Assembly (NCBI GenBank): GCA_030654175.1
Contig: JAURXZ010000008.1
Coordinates: 365,426 to 429,425 of the forward strand
Reading direction: 5' to 3'
DNA length: 64,000 bases
Origin: Bacteroidia bacterium
GTDB lineage: Bacteria; Bacteroidota; Bacteroidia; 2-12-FULL-35-15
The notes under the pieces are model-generated. The model saw only the letters and a program-made list of their open reading frames with translations, made no database searches and had not been told where the DNA came from. Each line of letters opens with the position of its first letter. Position 1 is the stretch's first letter. Positions 34,034 through 43,016 of this stretch are shown piece by piece. Both the position numbers and the translations under genes were made by a program.

Positions 34034-35467
34034 TTATTTAAGTTCTAATAAAACCACATTTTCCACATGATGTGTTTGTGGAAACATATCAACGGGTTGT
34101 ACTTTTATAACTTTATATTTTTCATCTAAAAAAGCCAGATCACGTGCCTGAGTTGCAGGATTGCAACTTACATAAACAATGCGTTGAGGTGCTATTTCTA
34201 ATATTTTTTTTGTAACATCATCGTGCATTCCTGCACGTGGTGGATCCGTGATGATCACATCGGGCTTTCCATTTTCTGTTATAAATGAGTCGTTCAGCAC
34301 ATCTTTCATATCACCAGCATAAAAAACGGTATTACTGATATTATTTAATTGCGAATTTATTTTTGCATCCTCAATTGCAGCCGGAACGTATTCAACCCCA
34401 ACTACTTTTTTTGCCTGGTGTGCAACAAAGTTAGCAATGGTACCTGTTCCGGTATATAGATCGTATACAATATCCGTGTTTTTTATGGCTGCAAGATCCC
34501 GTGTAACTTTGTATAATTCGTATGCCTGATCAGAATTGGTCTGATAAAAACTTTTTGGGCCTATTTTAAATTTCAGTCCTTCCATGTTCTCATAAATACT
34601 GTCGTTTCCTTTAAACAGTATTATGTCAAGATCACCGATAGTATCATTGCGCTTCGAATTAATAACGTATTGTAAGGAGGTTATCTGAGGGAATTTAGCT
34701 GCAACATGATTCAGTAATTTTCCAATTACTTCCTGATCATCATAATGGAAAGAAACGATCAACATCCATTCACCCGTTGAGGTACTTCGGATAATGATGT
34801 TTCGCAGCAATCCGATCTGTTCCTTCAGGTCAAAAAATGTTAAACTGTTATCAGTTGCATATTTTTTTATCTCGTTTCGTATAGCGTTCGATGGCTCTTC
34901 CTGCAAATAGCAGGTATCAATATTCAATATTTTATCAAATGAGCCCGGTATGTGAAAACCAAGCGCGTTACGCGAAATTTCACCTGCACCTTCTCCAAAA
35001 GCAAGGCTTTTATCCTGGATCTGCTCTTCGGTCAGCCATTTTTTGTTGGAGAACGTAAATTCTAATTTATTCCGGTAATGATATATGTTTTTTGAAGGAA
35101 TTATTTTTTGTATTTCGGGAAGCTCAATCTTGATAAGGCGTGTAAGAGCGTCACTTACTTGCTTTTGTTTGTAAAACAACTGCCAGTCGTAATGCATGTT
35201 TTGCCATTTACAACCACCACATGTTCCAAAATGACTGCAAACAGGCTCTGTTCGTTTATCGGAATACTGATGAATTGCAATAGCTTTGCCTTCACGGAAT
35301 TTATTTTTTTTTCGGGTGATTTGCACATCAACAATATCGCCAGGTACAGCACCTTTAATAAAAACTACAAAATCGTCTACACGTCCCACAGCTTGTCCGT
35401 CTGAACTTGCATCAATAATACTTACATTCTCAAGTATTGGTAAAGGTTTTTTATTGCTATTTCTCAT
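34034..35467 (-). CDS. rlmD: 23S rRNA (uracil-C5)-methyltransferase, RlmD/RumA family
   Basis: 477 residues from the ATG at 35467 (an upstream TTG at 35485 adds six residues). An N-terminal TRAM domain (GQAVGRVDDFVVFIKGAVPGD in pieces, about 24-70) is followed by the 4Fe-4S cysteines Cys77, Cys83 and Cys86 in CSHFGTCGGC with the fourth, Cys186, in NIDTCYLQ. SAM-binding motif YDLYTGTGTIANF is at about 340, ITDPPRAGMH at about 397, and the nucleophile cysteine in VYVSCNPATQARDL. It makes m5U in 23S rRNA (U1939 in E. coli; Bacteroidota enzymes may also modify U747). Confidence 0.92.
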   Translation of the reverse strand: MRNSNKKPLPILENVSIIDASSDGQAVGRVDDFVVFIKGAVPGDIVDVQITRKKNKFREGKAIAIHQYSDKRTEPVCSHFGTCGGCKWQNMHYDWQLFYKQKQVSDALTRLIKIELPEIQKIIPSKNIYHYRNKLEFTFSNKKWLTEEQIQDKSLAFGEGAGEISRNALGFHIPGSFDKILNIDTCYLQEEPSNAIRNEIKKYATDNSLTFFDLKEQIGLLRNIIIRSTSTGEWMLIVSFHYDDQEVIGKLLNHVAAKFPQITSLQYVINSKRNDTIGDLDIILFKGNDSIYENMEGLKFKIGPKSFYQTNSDQAYELYKVTRDLAAIKNTDIVYDLYTGTGTIANFVAHQAKKVVGVEYVPAAIEDAKINSQLNNISNTVFYAGDMKDVLNDSFITENGKPDVIITDPPRAGMHDDVTKKILEIAPQRIVYVSCNPATQARDLAFLDEKYKVIKVQPVDMFPQTHHVENVVLLELK

Positions 35468-35534
35468 AAGGGACAAATTTAGCAAAAGCCTTTGAAATAA
35501 TGACTACAATTACTTTACGTAAATCATTGATAAA

Positions 35535-35552
35535 TATTCAATTTCTTGAATA
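35535..35552. promoter_or_regulatory. Small palindrome upstream of rocD
   Basis: TATTCAA-TTTC-TTGAATA, a perfect 7-bp inverted repeat 54 bp before the rocD ATG. It could be an operator, but in AT-rich DNA a repeat of this size can arise by chance. Confidence 0.3.
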
Positions 35553-35605
35553 GGAATATCATTTCAAATAAAAATGATTAAATTTACAGCTTAAAACCTT
35601 TTATT

Positions 35606-36847
35606 ATGGAAGCAGTTATGACCAATAAAATTACGTCACAAAAAGCCATTGAACTTGAAGATAAATATGGTGCACATAATTATCATCCCTTACCTGTGGT
35701 GCTTGAACGTGGTGAAGGTGTGTTTGTATGGGATGTAGAAGGTAAACAGTATTTTGATTTTTTAGCTGCTTATAGTGCCGTAAACCAAGGTCATTGTCAT
35801 CCGAAAATTTTAGCTGCATTGATCGAACAAGCGCAAAAATTAACGCTTACATCACGTGCCTTTTATAATGATTCATTAGGCGAATACGAAAAATTTATCA
35901 CTTCTTATTTTGGATATGATAAAGTATTACCAATGAATACCGGTGCCGAAGGGGTTGAAACTGCTTTGAAATTAGCTCGTAAATGGGCCTACGAGAAAAA
36001 AGGTGTTGCTGAGAATGAAGCAAAAATAATTGTGTGCGAAGGTAATTTTCATGGACGTACCATTACTATTCTTTCTGCAAGTAATGACCCGGATGCGCGC
36101 AAAAATTTTGGTCCATATACTCCCGGATTAATTTCTGTCCCTTATAATGATATAAATGCATTAGCGGAACTTTTAAAAGATAAAACAATTGCAGGTTTCC
36201 TGATCGAACCTATACAAGGTGAAGCAGGCGTTATTGTGCCTGATGCAGGATATTTAAAAAAATGTTTTGATCTGTGTAAACAACATAATGTGTTGTTCAT
36301 TGCTGATGAAATTCAATCGGGATTGGGAAGAACAGGTAAACGTTTGGCCTGTGATCATGAAGGTGTGCATGCGGATGTATTGATTTTAGGAAAAGCGCTT
36401 TCCGGTGGAACATACCCTGTTTCTGCGGTTTTGGCAAATGATGAAGTGATGTTGTGCATCAAACCCGGCCAGCATGGATCTACCTACGGTGGTAACCCTG
36501 TTGCTTGCAAAGTGGCTATTGCAGGACTTACTGTTTTAAAGGAGGAGCAGTTATCTGAAAATTCCGAGCGGTTAGGAAAGATCTTATTGAATGAATTAAA
36601 AGCCATTCAGGCTGAAAATCCTGAATTAGTGAAAATTGTGCGTGGTAAAGGGTTGTTCTGTGCGATGGTTATTAATGAACGCTTTGGCAAAACAGCCTGG
36701 GATGTTTGTGTGGAGCTTATGAAAAATGGTTTGTTGGCTAAACCAACAAGAGAAGATACTATTCGTTTTGCACCTCCATTGGTAATTACAGAAAAACAAT
36801 TAATGGAATGTGTTGCAATTATCAGAAAAGTTGTGAAGACGTTTTAG
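35606..36847 (+). CDS. rocD: Ornithine--oxo-acid transaminase
   Basis: 413 residues. Class III PLP aminotransferase: [19 protein letters not shown] (about 21-39) is the ornithine aminotransferase opening, [15 protein letters not shown] (about 111-125) the phosphate site, [12 protein letters not shown] (201-212), [11 protein letters not shown] (234-244), and the PLP lysine Lys263 in LGKALSGG. It converts ornithine and 2-oxoglutarate to glutamate semialdehyde and glutamate, linking arginine, proline and glutamate metabolism. Divergent from rlmD; followed after 56 bp by the IMPACT-family gene on the same strand. Confidence 0.95.
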   Translation: MEAVMTNKITSQKAIELEDKYGAHNYHPLPVVLERGEGVFVWDVEGKQYFDFLAAYSAVNQGHCHPKILAALIEQAQKLTLTSRAFYNDSLGEYEKFITSYFGYDKVLPMNTGAEGVETALKLARKWAYEKKGVAENEAKIIVCEGNFHGRTITILSASNDPDARKNFGPYTPGLISVPYNDINALAELLKDKTIAGFLIEPIQGEAGVIVPDAGYLKKCFDLCKQHNVLFIADEIQSGLGRTGKRLACDHEGVHADVLILGKALSGGTYPVSAVLANDEVMLCIKPGQHGSTYGGNPVACKVAIAGLTVLKEEQLSENSERLGKILLNELKAIQAENPELVKIVRGKGLFCAMVINERFGKTAWDVCVELMKNGLLAKPTREDTIRFAPPLVITEKQLMECVAIIRKVVKTF

Positions 36848-36903
36848 GAAGGTCATAAATTAAATTTTTGTTCATTTTAATTTTGTTTACTTTCCTGTAA
36901 ATT

Positions 36904-37518
36904 ATGTTGTTCGAAGATACTTATCTCACTATAGCACAACCCTGTGAAGGTCTGTTTAAGGACAAAGGAAGCAAATTTATTGCATTTGCTTATCCTGTCA
37001 GCAGCGAAGAAGATGTAAAAAAGCGGTTGGCAGATCTGCGTAAAGACCATTTTAATGCCCGCCACCACTGTTATGCCTTTCGTCTGGGAGCTGATAAGCA
37101 AGCCTATCGCACAAATGATGATGGCGAACCCAAATATACTGCCGGGAAACCGATCTTTGGCCAAATTCAATCAAAAGACCTAACCAATATTTTAATTGTG
37201 GTGGTTCGTTATTTTGGCGGAACATTGCTTGGCGTTGGAGGTTTAATAACAGCCTATAAACAAGCAGCAGCAGATGCTTTAGAGCACGCTGTAATTATTG
37301 AAAAAACGGTAAATGAATTTTACGAATTATCATTTGATTACCTTCAAATGAGTGAGGTAATGAAAATAATAAAGGACGAAGATCTGGAACAAATTCAACA
37401 AAATTTTGAACTGGGATGTAAACTTGTATTTTCAGTTCGAAAAAATAATTCGAATAAAGTAGTTGAACTATTCAACAAAATCAGTAACCTTGAACTGAAA
37501 TATCTGGATACAAAATGA
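36904..37518 (+). CDS. YigZ/IMPACT family protein
   Basis: 204 residues. KGSKFIAFAYPV (about 21-32), ARHHCYAFRLG (about 51-61), DDGEPKYTAGKPIF (about 71-84) and VVRYFGGTLLGVGGL (about 101-115) are the family core; a C-terminal DUF1949-like domain (about 140-200) follows. YigZ-like proteins are widely conserved with a ribosomal-protein-S5-like fold and an unsettled role, possibly nucleic acid or translation related. Same strand as rocD and the peptidase gene, with an 84-bp gap to the latter. Confidence 0.9.
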   Translation: MLFEDTYLTIAQPCEGLFKDKGSKFIAFAYPVSSEEDVKKRLADLRKDHFNARHHCYAFRLGADKQAYRTNDDGEPKYTAGKPIFGQIQSKDLTNILIVVVRYFGGTLLGVGGLITAYKQAAADALEHAVIIEKTVNEFYELSFDYLQMSEVMKIIKDEDLEQIQQNFELGCKLVFSVRKNNSNKVVELFNKISNLELKYLDTK

Positions 37519-37602
37519 AAAAATAGATGCAAGGTACAAGATGTAAGACACATAATGTTTTAATCATGGCTCTTGACTGTTAACTAATAAATTTAATAAA
37601 GA

Positions 37603-38529
37603 ATGAAGCTATTAAAAGAAATGTGCAGTATTCATGCGCCTTCCGGCAATGAAGTGGGGATGACGAAATTCCTTTTAAACTATATAAAAAAGCATCAAAA
37701 AGACTGGAAAGTAAAACCTAAGGTTTATTCCGGGGATGGCTTTCAGGATTGTATTGTATTGGTTTTCGGCAAACCTAAAACTGCCATCTTCGCACATATT
37801 GATAGTATCGGCTTTACTGTTAGATATGGCAAAGAATTAATGAAAATTGGCGGACCACGCACTGTTGATGGTTTTGAATTAGTTGGCGAGGATAGTAAAG
37901 GAAAAGTTGAAACAAAACTGAAAGTGGTAATTGATAAAAAGACGCATGAAACAAAATTAGAATACGTTTATAAACGCGATCTGGACAGAGGAACAGAACT
38001 TACCTTTAAACCTAATTGGCGTGAAACAAAAGAGTATGTTCAATGTTGTTACATGGATAACAGGCTTGGAGTTTGGAATGCATTGAAAGTTGCGGAAACA
38101 TTGAAAGATGGGATTATTGTTTTTTCCTGCTGGGAAGAACATGGTGGGGGAAGTGTTTCTTATTTACAGAAATTTATCTATGAAAAATATGGTGTGAAAC
38201 AGGCCCTGATATCAGATATTACCTGGGTTACCCCCGGTGTACCTCATGGTAAAGGAGTTGCTATATCACTCCGCGATAGTCTTATTCCACGCAAAAGCTA
38301 TGTAGACAGAATAGTTGAGATCGCTAAAAAATCAAAGATCAAGTATCAGATCGAAGTGGAGGGTAGTGGTGGCAGCGATGCAAAGGAATTGCAAATGGCT
38401 GAAAATCCTTGGGATTGGTGCTTTATAGGTGCTCCTGAAGATCACGTTCATTCACCGGATGAAAAAGTTTATAAAAATGATATTGAAGAGATGGTGAAAT
38501 TATATAAGCTGTTGATGGAGAAATTATAA
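37603..38529 (+). CDS. M20/M42-type metallopeptidase
   Basis: 308 residues, shorter than the usual ~350 of M42. The dinuclear metal site is visible: His in FAHIDSIGF (about 66), Asp in YMDNRLG (about 149), the Glu-Glu pair in CWEEHGGG (about 182), Asp in SDITWV (about 205) and a C-terminal His in PEDHVHSPDE (about 288). The N-terminal EMCSIHAPSGNE is also typical. A cytoplasmic aminopeptidase acting on short peptides is inferred; the exact substrate is unknown. It may be transcribed with rocD and the IMPACT gene. Confidence 0.84.
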   Translation: MKLLKEMCSIHAPSGNEVGMTKFLLNYIKKHQKDWKVKPKVYSGDGFQDCIVLVFGKPKTAIFAHIDSIGFTVRYGKELMKIGGPRTVDGFELVGEDSKGKVETKLKVVIDKKTHETKLEYVYKRDLDRGTELTFKPNWRETKEYVQCCYMDNRLGVWNALKVAETLKDGIIVFSCWEEHGGGSVSYLQKFIYEKYGVKQALISDITWVTPGVPHGKGVAISLRDSLIPRKSYVDRIVEIAKKSKIKYQIEVEGSGGSDAKELQMAENPWDWCFIGAPEDHVHSPDEKVYKNDIEEMVKLYKLLMEKL

Positions 38530-38542
38530 TATGATTTTATTA

Positions 38543-38571
38543 CCCTGACAGGGTTTGAAAACCTGTCAGGG
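38543..38571. repeat. CTGACAGG hairpin, copy 3
   Basis: CCCTGACAGGGTTT pairs with AAAACCTGTCAGGG at 13 of 14 positions. It lies between the convergent peptidase gene and rlmH, 13 bp after one stop and 11 bp before the other. Confidence 0.8.
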
Positions 38572-38581
38572 GCAATTTAAA

Positions 38582-39055
38582 TCAACTATGATGATACGGC
38601 TCATTCTTTAATATGGTCATAGCCCTATACAACTGTTCCACAAAAAATAAACGTACCATTTGATGTGAAAAAGTCATTTTTGAAAGCGAGATCTTCCCGT
38701 TTGCCCTTTTGTATATTTCATCAGAAAATCCATAGGGGCCGCCCACTACAAAAACAATATTTTTAATTCCTGAATTCATTTGTTGCTGAATAAAGTCGGA
38801 AAAATTAACCGAACTGTATTCTTTTCCATTTTCATCAAGTAAGATCAATCGATCTGATGATTGAATATTTTTGAAGATCAATTCTCCTTCTTTTTGCTTC
38901 TGTTGCTCAATACTTAAGGCTTTTGTGTTTTTTAAAGCAGGAATTACGATCGTTTCAAAAGAAATGTAGTGTTTTAACCGCTGTTCATACGTGCTGAAAC
39001 CCTTTATAAGGTAATCATCATCTGTTTTACCATTAAGAATAAGTGTAATTTTCAT
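38582..39055 (-). CDS. rlmH: 23S rRNA (pseudouridine-1915-N3)-methyltransferase RlmH
   Basis: 157 residues, the standard size. SPOUT-fold enzyme acting on helix 69 of 23S rRNA in the assembled 70S ribosome. Key segments are the N-terminal MKITLILNGKT, LDENGKEYSSVNFSDFI (about 74-90), the SAM-binding VFVVGGPYGFSDE (about 100-112) and the C-terminal knot KMTFSHQMVRLFFVEQLYRA, ended by EPYHHS. Minus strand, convergent with the peptidase gene. Confidence 0.95.
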   Translation of the reverse strand: MKITLILNGKTDDDYLIKGFSTYEQRLKHYISFETIVIPALKNTKALSIEQQKQKEGELIFKNIQSSDRLILLDENGKEYSSVNFSDFIQQQMNSGIKNIVFVVGGPYGFSDEIYKRANGKISLSKMTFSHQMVRLFFVEQLYRAMTILKNEPYHHS

Positions 39056-39230
39056 AATTGATGTTATTATCTATGCAAAAAAACATATTTTTGTGGTATG
39101 ACATCCATTTTTTGTCATAAATAATATTGATCAGGTATTGGTAAAGCTTTTATAAAGGGGGCAAAAGAATCAACTGAAATATCAAATTGGCGCAATTATT
39201 GTTTAATTAAGTAAATTAATAAAGAAAAAA

Positions 39231-39620
39231 ATGAAAACTAAAGCCATCATATTACTCGTCATTTCAATTTCATCGCTTGCTTTTATGCCTGATATTATTG
39301 ATGGTATTTCCACAGCGATACGTTCAGGAAATCCTAAAAATATTTCGAAGTATTTTATTGAGAATATTGATCTAAAAGTAATTGCTCAGGAAGATGTTTA
39401 CAGCAAGCAACAAGCGGAGATGATCCTTAAAGATTTTTTTACTAAACATCCTGTAAAATCATATACTGTTGCGCATAAAAGCGAACCAAAAGCAGGTTCG
39501 CAATATGTTATCGGCACACTTGAAACGGAAAACGGAAAATTCCGGATCTACTTCTTAATTAAAACTACCGGCTCGGAAACGCTCATTCAGCAATTTAGAA
39601 TTGAGACTGAAAATGAGTAA
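39231..39620 (+). CDS. DUF4783 secreted protein
   Basis: 129 residues. Signal-peptide-like start (KAIILLVISISSLAFM), then a small alpha+beta (NTF2-like) domain with DGISTAIRSGNPKNISKYF, EDVYSKQQAEMILKDFF and GTLETENGKFRIYFLIK. This matches DUF4783, a Bacteroidota family of unknown function commonly found just upstream of nadC, as here. Its stop codon overlaps the nadC start (ATGAGTAA), which suggests translational coupling. Confidence 0.85.
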   Translation: MKTKAIILLVISISSLAFMPDIIDGISTAIRSGNPKNISKYFIENIDLKVIAQEDVYSKQQAEMILKDFFTKHPVKSYTVAHKSEPKAGSQYVIGTLETENGKFRIYFLIKTTGSETLIQQFRIETENE

Positions 39621-40485
39621 AAAACTATTGCCCGAATCCCTCTATCATTTTAATATTCACCAATTTATCAGTCTGGCTTTAGCCGAAGATATGGGAGATG
39701 GTGACCATACCTCTCTTGCCTGTATTCCAGCTTCAGCTAAAGGAAAAGCACATTTACTTGTAAAAGAAAATGGTGTGATCGCGGGTGTTGAATTGGCTCT
39801 CCTGATCTTCAAACAGGTTGATAAATCTCTTAAAACAACGGTTTTTATTAAAGATGGCGCCCTCATAAAGAAAGGTGATATTATATTAATTGTTGAAGGG
39901 AAAGCCCAATCCATATTATTAGCTGAAAGGCTTGTTCTTAACTGTATGCAACGAATGAGCGGTATCGCAACTGCTACTCATAAATTAGTATCACTTTGTA
40001 AGGGTACCAATGCAAAAGTAATTGATACACGTAAAACAACACCAAACATCCGCGGCCTGGAAAAATGGGCTGTACTACTTGGAGGTGGTGCTAATCACCG
40101 TATAGGGTTATACGATATGATCCTGATAAAAGATAATCACGTGGATTATGCAGGTGGCATAAAACAAGCTATTGAAGCTGCAAATGCTTATTTGAAAATT
40201 AAGAAAAAGAAATTAAAAATTGAAATAGAAGCACGTAACCTCAATGAGGTAGATCAAATACTTGCTGTTGGAAAAGTGGATAGAATTATGCTGGATAATT
40301 TTTCTACAGCTGATATTAAAAAAGCTGTAAAATTAATTAACGGAAAATACCAAACAGAAGCTTCCGGTGGCATTACCGAGAAAACCATTGCCAGCTACGC
40401 GAAATGCGGAGTTGATTTTATTTCGGTGGGAGCACTTACGCATAGTATTAAAAGTCTTGATTTGAGTTTAAAAGCAATAGAGTAA
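39613..40485 (+). CDS. nadC: Nicotinate-nucleotide diphosphorylase (carboxylating)
   Basis: 290 residues from the ATG at 39613; the frame is open to a TTG at 39601 but the ATG overlapping the DUF4783 stop is preferred. Quinolinate phosphoribosyltransferase of de novo NAD synthesis. Seen: LAEDMGDGDHTS (about 16-27), NCMQRMSGIAT (about 110-120), DTRKTTPNIRGLEKWAV (about 137-153), GGGANHRIGL (about 157-166), IKDNHVDYAGG, EIEARN (about 202-207), MLDNF and SGGIT (about 255). All substrate-binding Arg/Lys/Glu positions of the family are present. Confidence 0.95.
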   Translation: MSKKLLPESLYHFNIHQFISLALAEDMGDGDHTSLACIPASAKGKAHLLVKENGVIAGVELALLIFKQVDKSLKTTVFIKDGALIKKGDIILIVEGKAQSILLAERLVLNCMQRMSGIATATHKLVSLCKGTNAKVIDTRKTTPNIRGLEKWAVLLGGGANHRIGLYDMILIKDNHVDYAGGIKQAIEAANAYLKIKKKKLKIEIEARNLNEVDQILAVGKVDRIMLDNFSTADIKKAVKLINGKYQTEASGGITEKTIASYAKCGVDFISVGALTHSIKSLDLSLKAIE

Positions 40486-40490
40486 TTTGA

Positions 40491-40679
40491 AAATGTGCCG
40501 ATTTGATAATGTAGCTGTTTGAAAAGAATAAACTCAATGAGTTATTTAACACTCACTTACTAAATAATTAGAATTTTCAGGCATCATCAAAAAATATTTT
40601 CTTTAATTAAAATCAAGTTGATTGTGTTTAATGATTTGAAATTCTGTGGAATTATCAAATTACCAAATTGACAAATTGT
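40491..40679. repeat. Scattered TTTGATAAT/ATTATCAAAT words between nadC and the BrkB-like gene
   Basis: Words such as ATTTGATAATG (40501) and ATTATCAAATTACCAAATTG (40651) are partly complementary across the gap and resemble the tandem ATTATCAA array at 5657. Pairing is loose. Confidence 0.45.
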
Positions 40680-40686
40680 TTTTAGT

Positions 40687-41634
40687 ATGCAACACAGACA
40701 TGTTAAGCGTTTAATAAAATTTCAGTTTATTCACCGGGCAATTAAAGCCAGTAAGAAGGTTATTTTACCCGGTTTTGAAGGTATGTCATTATATGTTGTA
40801 TCAAAATTTTTTTTTCATGGAATTGGAAATGGAAATTTAAATACCCGTTCACAATCACTTGCTTTCAGCTTTTTTTTGGCTCTCTTTCCTTCCATCATTT
40901 TCTTGTTTACGCTTATTCCATACATTCCGATTGAACATTTTCAAGATTCCTTGTTTAATTTATTGCAAACCTTATTGCCTAAATCTGCTTTTGAAGCCAC
41001 AGAGGAAACAATTGCAGATATTATTAAAAACCAGCGTGGAGGATTGTTGTCTGTCGGTTTTATTTCTGCTTTATATTTTTCAACCAACGGTTTTAATGAA
41101 ATGATGAATGCTTTTAATGAGACTTTTCATATTATTGAAACCCGTTCTGTTCTGAAACAAAGATTAATATCATTAGTAATGGTTATAGTGACAACTGTTT
41201 TTGTATCCATTGCAATTGCCTTAATTATATTTAGTGAGATCGGCTTACAAAAAATTATTGAAAAGGATAATTTGGCTTATTATCTTATTTTATTTGGTAA
41301 GTGGTTCATTTTAATTACATTATGTTTTAGTTTTATTTCCTTCAACTATTATCTGGGGCCTAAACGGAAAAAAGGATTTAAATTTTTCTCTCCAGGCTCT
41401 ATATTAGCAACTGTCTTAACTATTATCACTTCGTTATTATTTGCCTATTATGTTAATAATTTCGGGAATTATAACAAGCTATATGGGTCCATAGGAACGC
41501 TGATTGTTATTATGCTGTTCATCTATATCAATTCTTTGATATTACTCCTTGGATTTGATTTAAATGCCAGCATTTTAAGCGCTAAAAGGAAACTAGGGAG
41601 GCTACACCACCCCTTGAAGTTAGAAAGAAGATAA
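40687..41634 (+). CDS. YihY/BrkB-family inner-membrane protein
   Basis: 315 residues with about six membrane segments (near 60-80, 115-135, 160-185, 200-222, 235-258, 268-290). NLNTRSQSLAFSFFLALFPSIIF (about 51-73, split after SLA) and FNYYLGPKRKKGFKFFSPGSI (about 217, split after KRK) match the family formerly mis-annotated as ribonuclease BN. The tail is Lys/Arg-rich. Function is uncertain (envelope integrity or transport). Single gene on the plus strand, convergent with the methyltransferase gene. Confidence 0.87.
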   Translation: MQHRHVKRLIKFQFIHRAIKASKKVILPGFEGMSLYVVSKFFFHGIGNGNLNTRSQSLAFSFFLALFPSIIFLFTLIPYIPIEHFQDSLFNLLQTLLPKSAFEATEETIADIIKNQRGGLLSVGFISALYFSTNGFNEMMNAFNETFHIIETRSVLKQRLISLVMVIVTTVFVSIAIALIIFSEIGLQKIIEKDNLAYYLILFGKWFILITLCFSFISFNYYLGPKRKKGFKFFSPGSILATVLTIITSLLFAYYVNNFGNYNKLYGSIGTLIVIMLFIYINSLILLLGFDLNASILSAKRKLGRLHHPLKLERR

Positions 41635-41660
41635 AAACTCCATTGTTTGACGTACTAATA

Positions 41661-42212
41661 TTAATTAGTACAGGTGAAAATAAAGGCTGGAGGGATATTC
41701 ATTGGAGTAAAAGTAAGATCCACATTTTTAAAAGTATCTCTTAATTTCTTATACGCATTCAGGGAATATTGAAATTGAATAAATGCTCCTCCGGGTTTCA
41801 ATACTTTTGTTACCACACTTAAAATGTTTCTTACAATACTGTTTGGGATCATTGCAAATGGTAAGGATGAAACGATGTAGTCGGTTTTTTTTATGTTGTT
41901 TTCAGTTAAATAATCTGCCAGCTTTTCTGCCGTATCACAAATGATCTTTAAGCGTGGATCTTTGATATTCTGAAGTTTTTCACAAAATTCTGCATTTGTT
42001 TCAAATGCCAGTAAAAGGCAATCATCAGGCATTTTTTTTAGCAATTCAAGTGTAATATTTCCTGTGCCTGAGCCAAATTCAACAATACATTTTACATTGG
42101 AAAAATCAATGGGTTCAATCATTTTTTTTACCAAATATTTAGAACTCGGTGTTATTGAACCTATGTTTTTACCTTCTTTTAAAAATTCTGAAAAAAAGTC
42201 TCCTTTATGCAA
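41661..42212 (-). CDS. Class I SAM-dependent methyltransferase, PmtA/rRNA-dimethylase-like
   Basis: 183 residues. FFSEFLKEGKNIGSITPSS (about 6-24) followed by the SAM motif VEFGSGTGNIT (about 43-53), ET in LLAFETNAEF and VSSLPFAMIP (about 111-120) match the short phospholipid N-methyltransferase-like branch; membrane lipid or small-molecule methylation is inferred. The start seems to be TTG at 42212: an in-frame stop lies nine codons upstream with no ATG between, and the first internal ATG (residue 31) would remove the conserved N-terminal part. Confidence 0.78.
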   Translation of the reverse strand: MHKGDFFSEFLKEGKNIGSITPSSKYLVKKMIEPIDFSNVKCIVEFGSGTGNITLELLKKMPDDCLLLAFETNAEFCEKLQNIKDPRLKIICDTAEKLADYLTENNIKKTDYIVSSLPFAMIPNSIVRNILSVVTKVLKPGGAFIQFQYSLNAYKKLRDTFKNVDLTFTPMNIPPAFIFTCTN

Positions 42213-42327
42213 TTTGTGTGTGGGTATTATTCTTGGTCAAAAAAATGTTTATCAATTGATATTTATTGCTCTTATTCGAATTTATATGTTTTCAAAAAAA
42301 TTATGCCAGTATGTTTTTATTGTTGGT

Positions 42328-42376
42328 AATTCCGAACTTGTTTCGGAATTTCCTGGATGCTGAAACAAGTTCCAGG
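42328..42376. repeat. Paired hairpins of the AACTTGTTTCGG type
   Basis: AATTCCGAA/TTCGGAATT hairpin (42328-42350) followed by CCTGG...CCAGG (42352-42376). The loops contain AACTTGTTTCGG and CTGAAACAAGTT, complementary at 11 of 12 positions. Located in the 211-bp gap between ogt and the methyltransferase gene. Confidence 0.7.
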
Positions 42377-42423
42377 CATGACTTTGTACTATTTTATATT
42401 TAACTTGAAATTAGAACAATCTT

Positions 42424-42915
42424 TTATTTAAACAATTCCGTTTGTTTTCCGAAGGTACTACTATTTTCGTGATTCAGAAGCCACTCTTTACGCCATAAGC
42501 CACCTCCATAACCTATTAACTTTCCGCTGCTTCCAATAACACGGTGACAAGGAATTAGTATAGAAATAGGATTGCTTCCATTGGCGCTGCCAACAGCACG
42601 TGTGGCATTTTTATCACCAATTTGTTTTGAAATTTCCAGGTAGGATTTTGTTTTACCAAAAGGAACTGTATGTAATTCATTCCATACTTTTTTCTGGAAG
42701 TCGCTTCCTTTGGGATTTAGTTTCAAACCAAATTCTTTGCGGATACCTTTAAAATATTCGTCTAGTTGATAAATGCATTCCTTTAAGCAAGCGTGTATTT
42801 TATTGATGTTATCGGCTTTTTTGTCGACAAAATAGAGTGAGGCAATACCATCTTCATTTCCTGTGATTTCAATGAGTCCGATGGGGGAGGAGTAATATGC
42901 TGTGTGGACTGACAT
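42424..42915 (-). CDS. ogt: Methylated-DNA--[protein]-cysteine S-methyltransferase
   Basis: 163 residues. The N-terminal RNase-H-like part (SPIGLIEITGNEDGI, about 10-24) and the DNA-binding part (FQKKVWNELHTVPFGKTKSY, about 73-92; RAVGSANGSNPISI) lead to the acceptor Cys123 in IPCHRVIG, then GYGGGLWRKEWLL. It repairs O6-alkylguanine by suicidal alkyl transfer. Last gene downstream of the fad operon, separated from fadE by a hairpin of the GAGATATGAG family that ends 9 bp before its start codon. Confidence 0.94.
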   Translation of the reverse strand: MSVHTAYYSSPIGLIEITGNEDGIASLYFVDKKADNINKIHACLKECIYQLDEYFKGIRKEFGLKLNPKGSDFQKKVWNELHTVPFGKTKSYLEISKQIGDKNATRAVGSANGSNPISILIPCHRVIGSSGKLIGYGGGLWRKEWLLNHENSSTFGKQTELFK

Positions 42916-42923
42916 TATAAATA

Positions 42924-43007
42924 GATTTGAGATGTGAGATATGAGTATTGAGAAATAAAACAGTTAAAACTGCCTAATCTCATGTCTCATATCTCAATTC
43001 TCACATC
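42924..43007. repeat. GAGATATGAG word hairpin without a gene
   Basis: Arms 42924-42953 and 42978-43007 pair at 24 of 30 positions; both are built from TGAGANA heptamers (GATTTGAGATGTGAGA and so on). Loop 24 nt. The whole fits between the ogt start and the fadE stop. The words match those that bound the four-helix-bundle gene at 46120-46587. Confidence 0.8.
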
Positions 43008-43016
43008 CAAAAAGTA

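Noticed and set aside
35155-35352. Short ORFs opposite rlmD and many similar ones across the window
   Set aside because: They are antisense or out-of-frame shadows of well-supported genes with no independent start context or family match.
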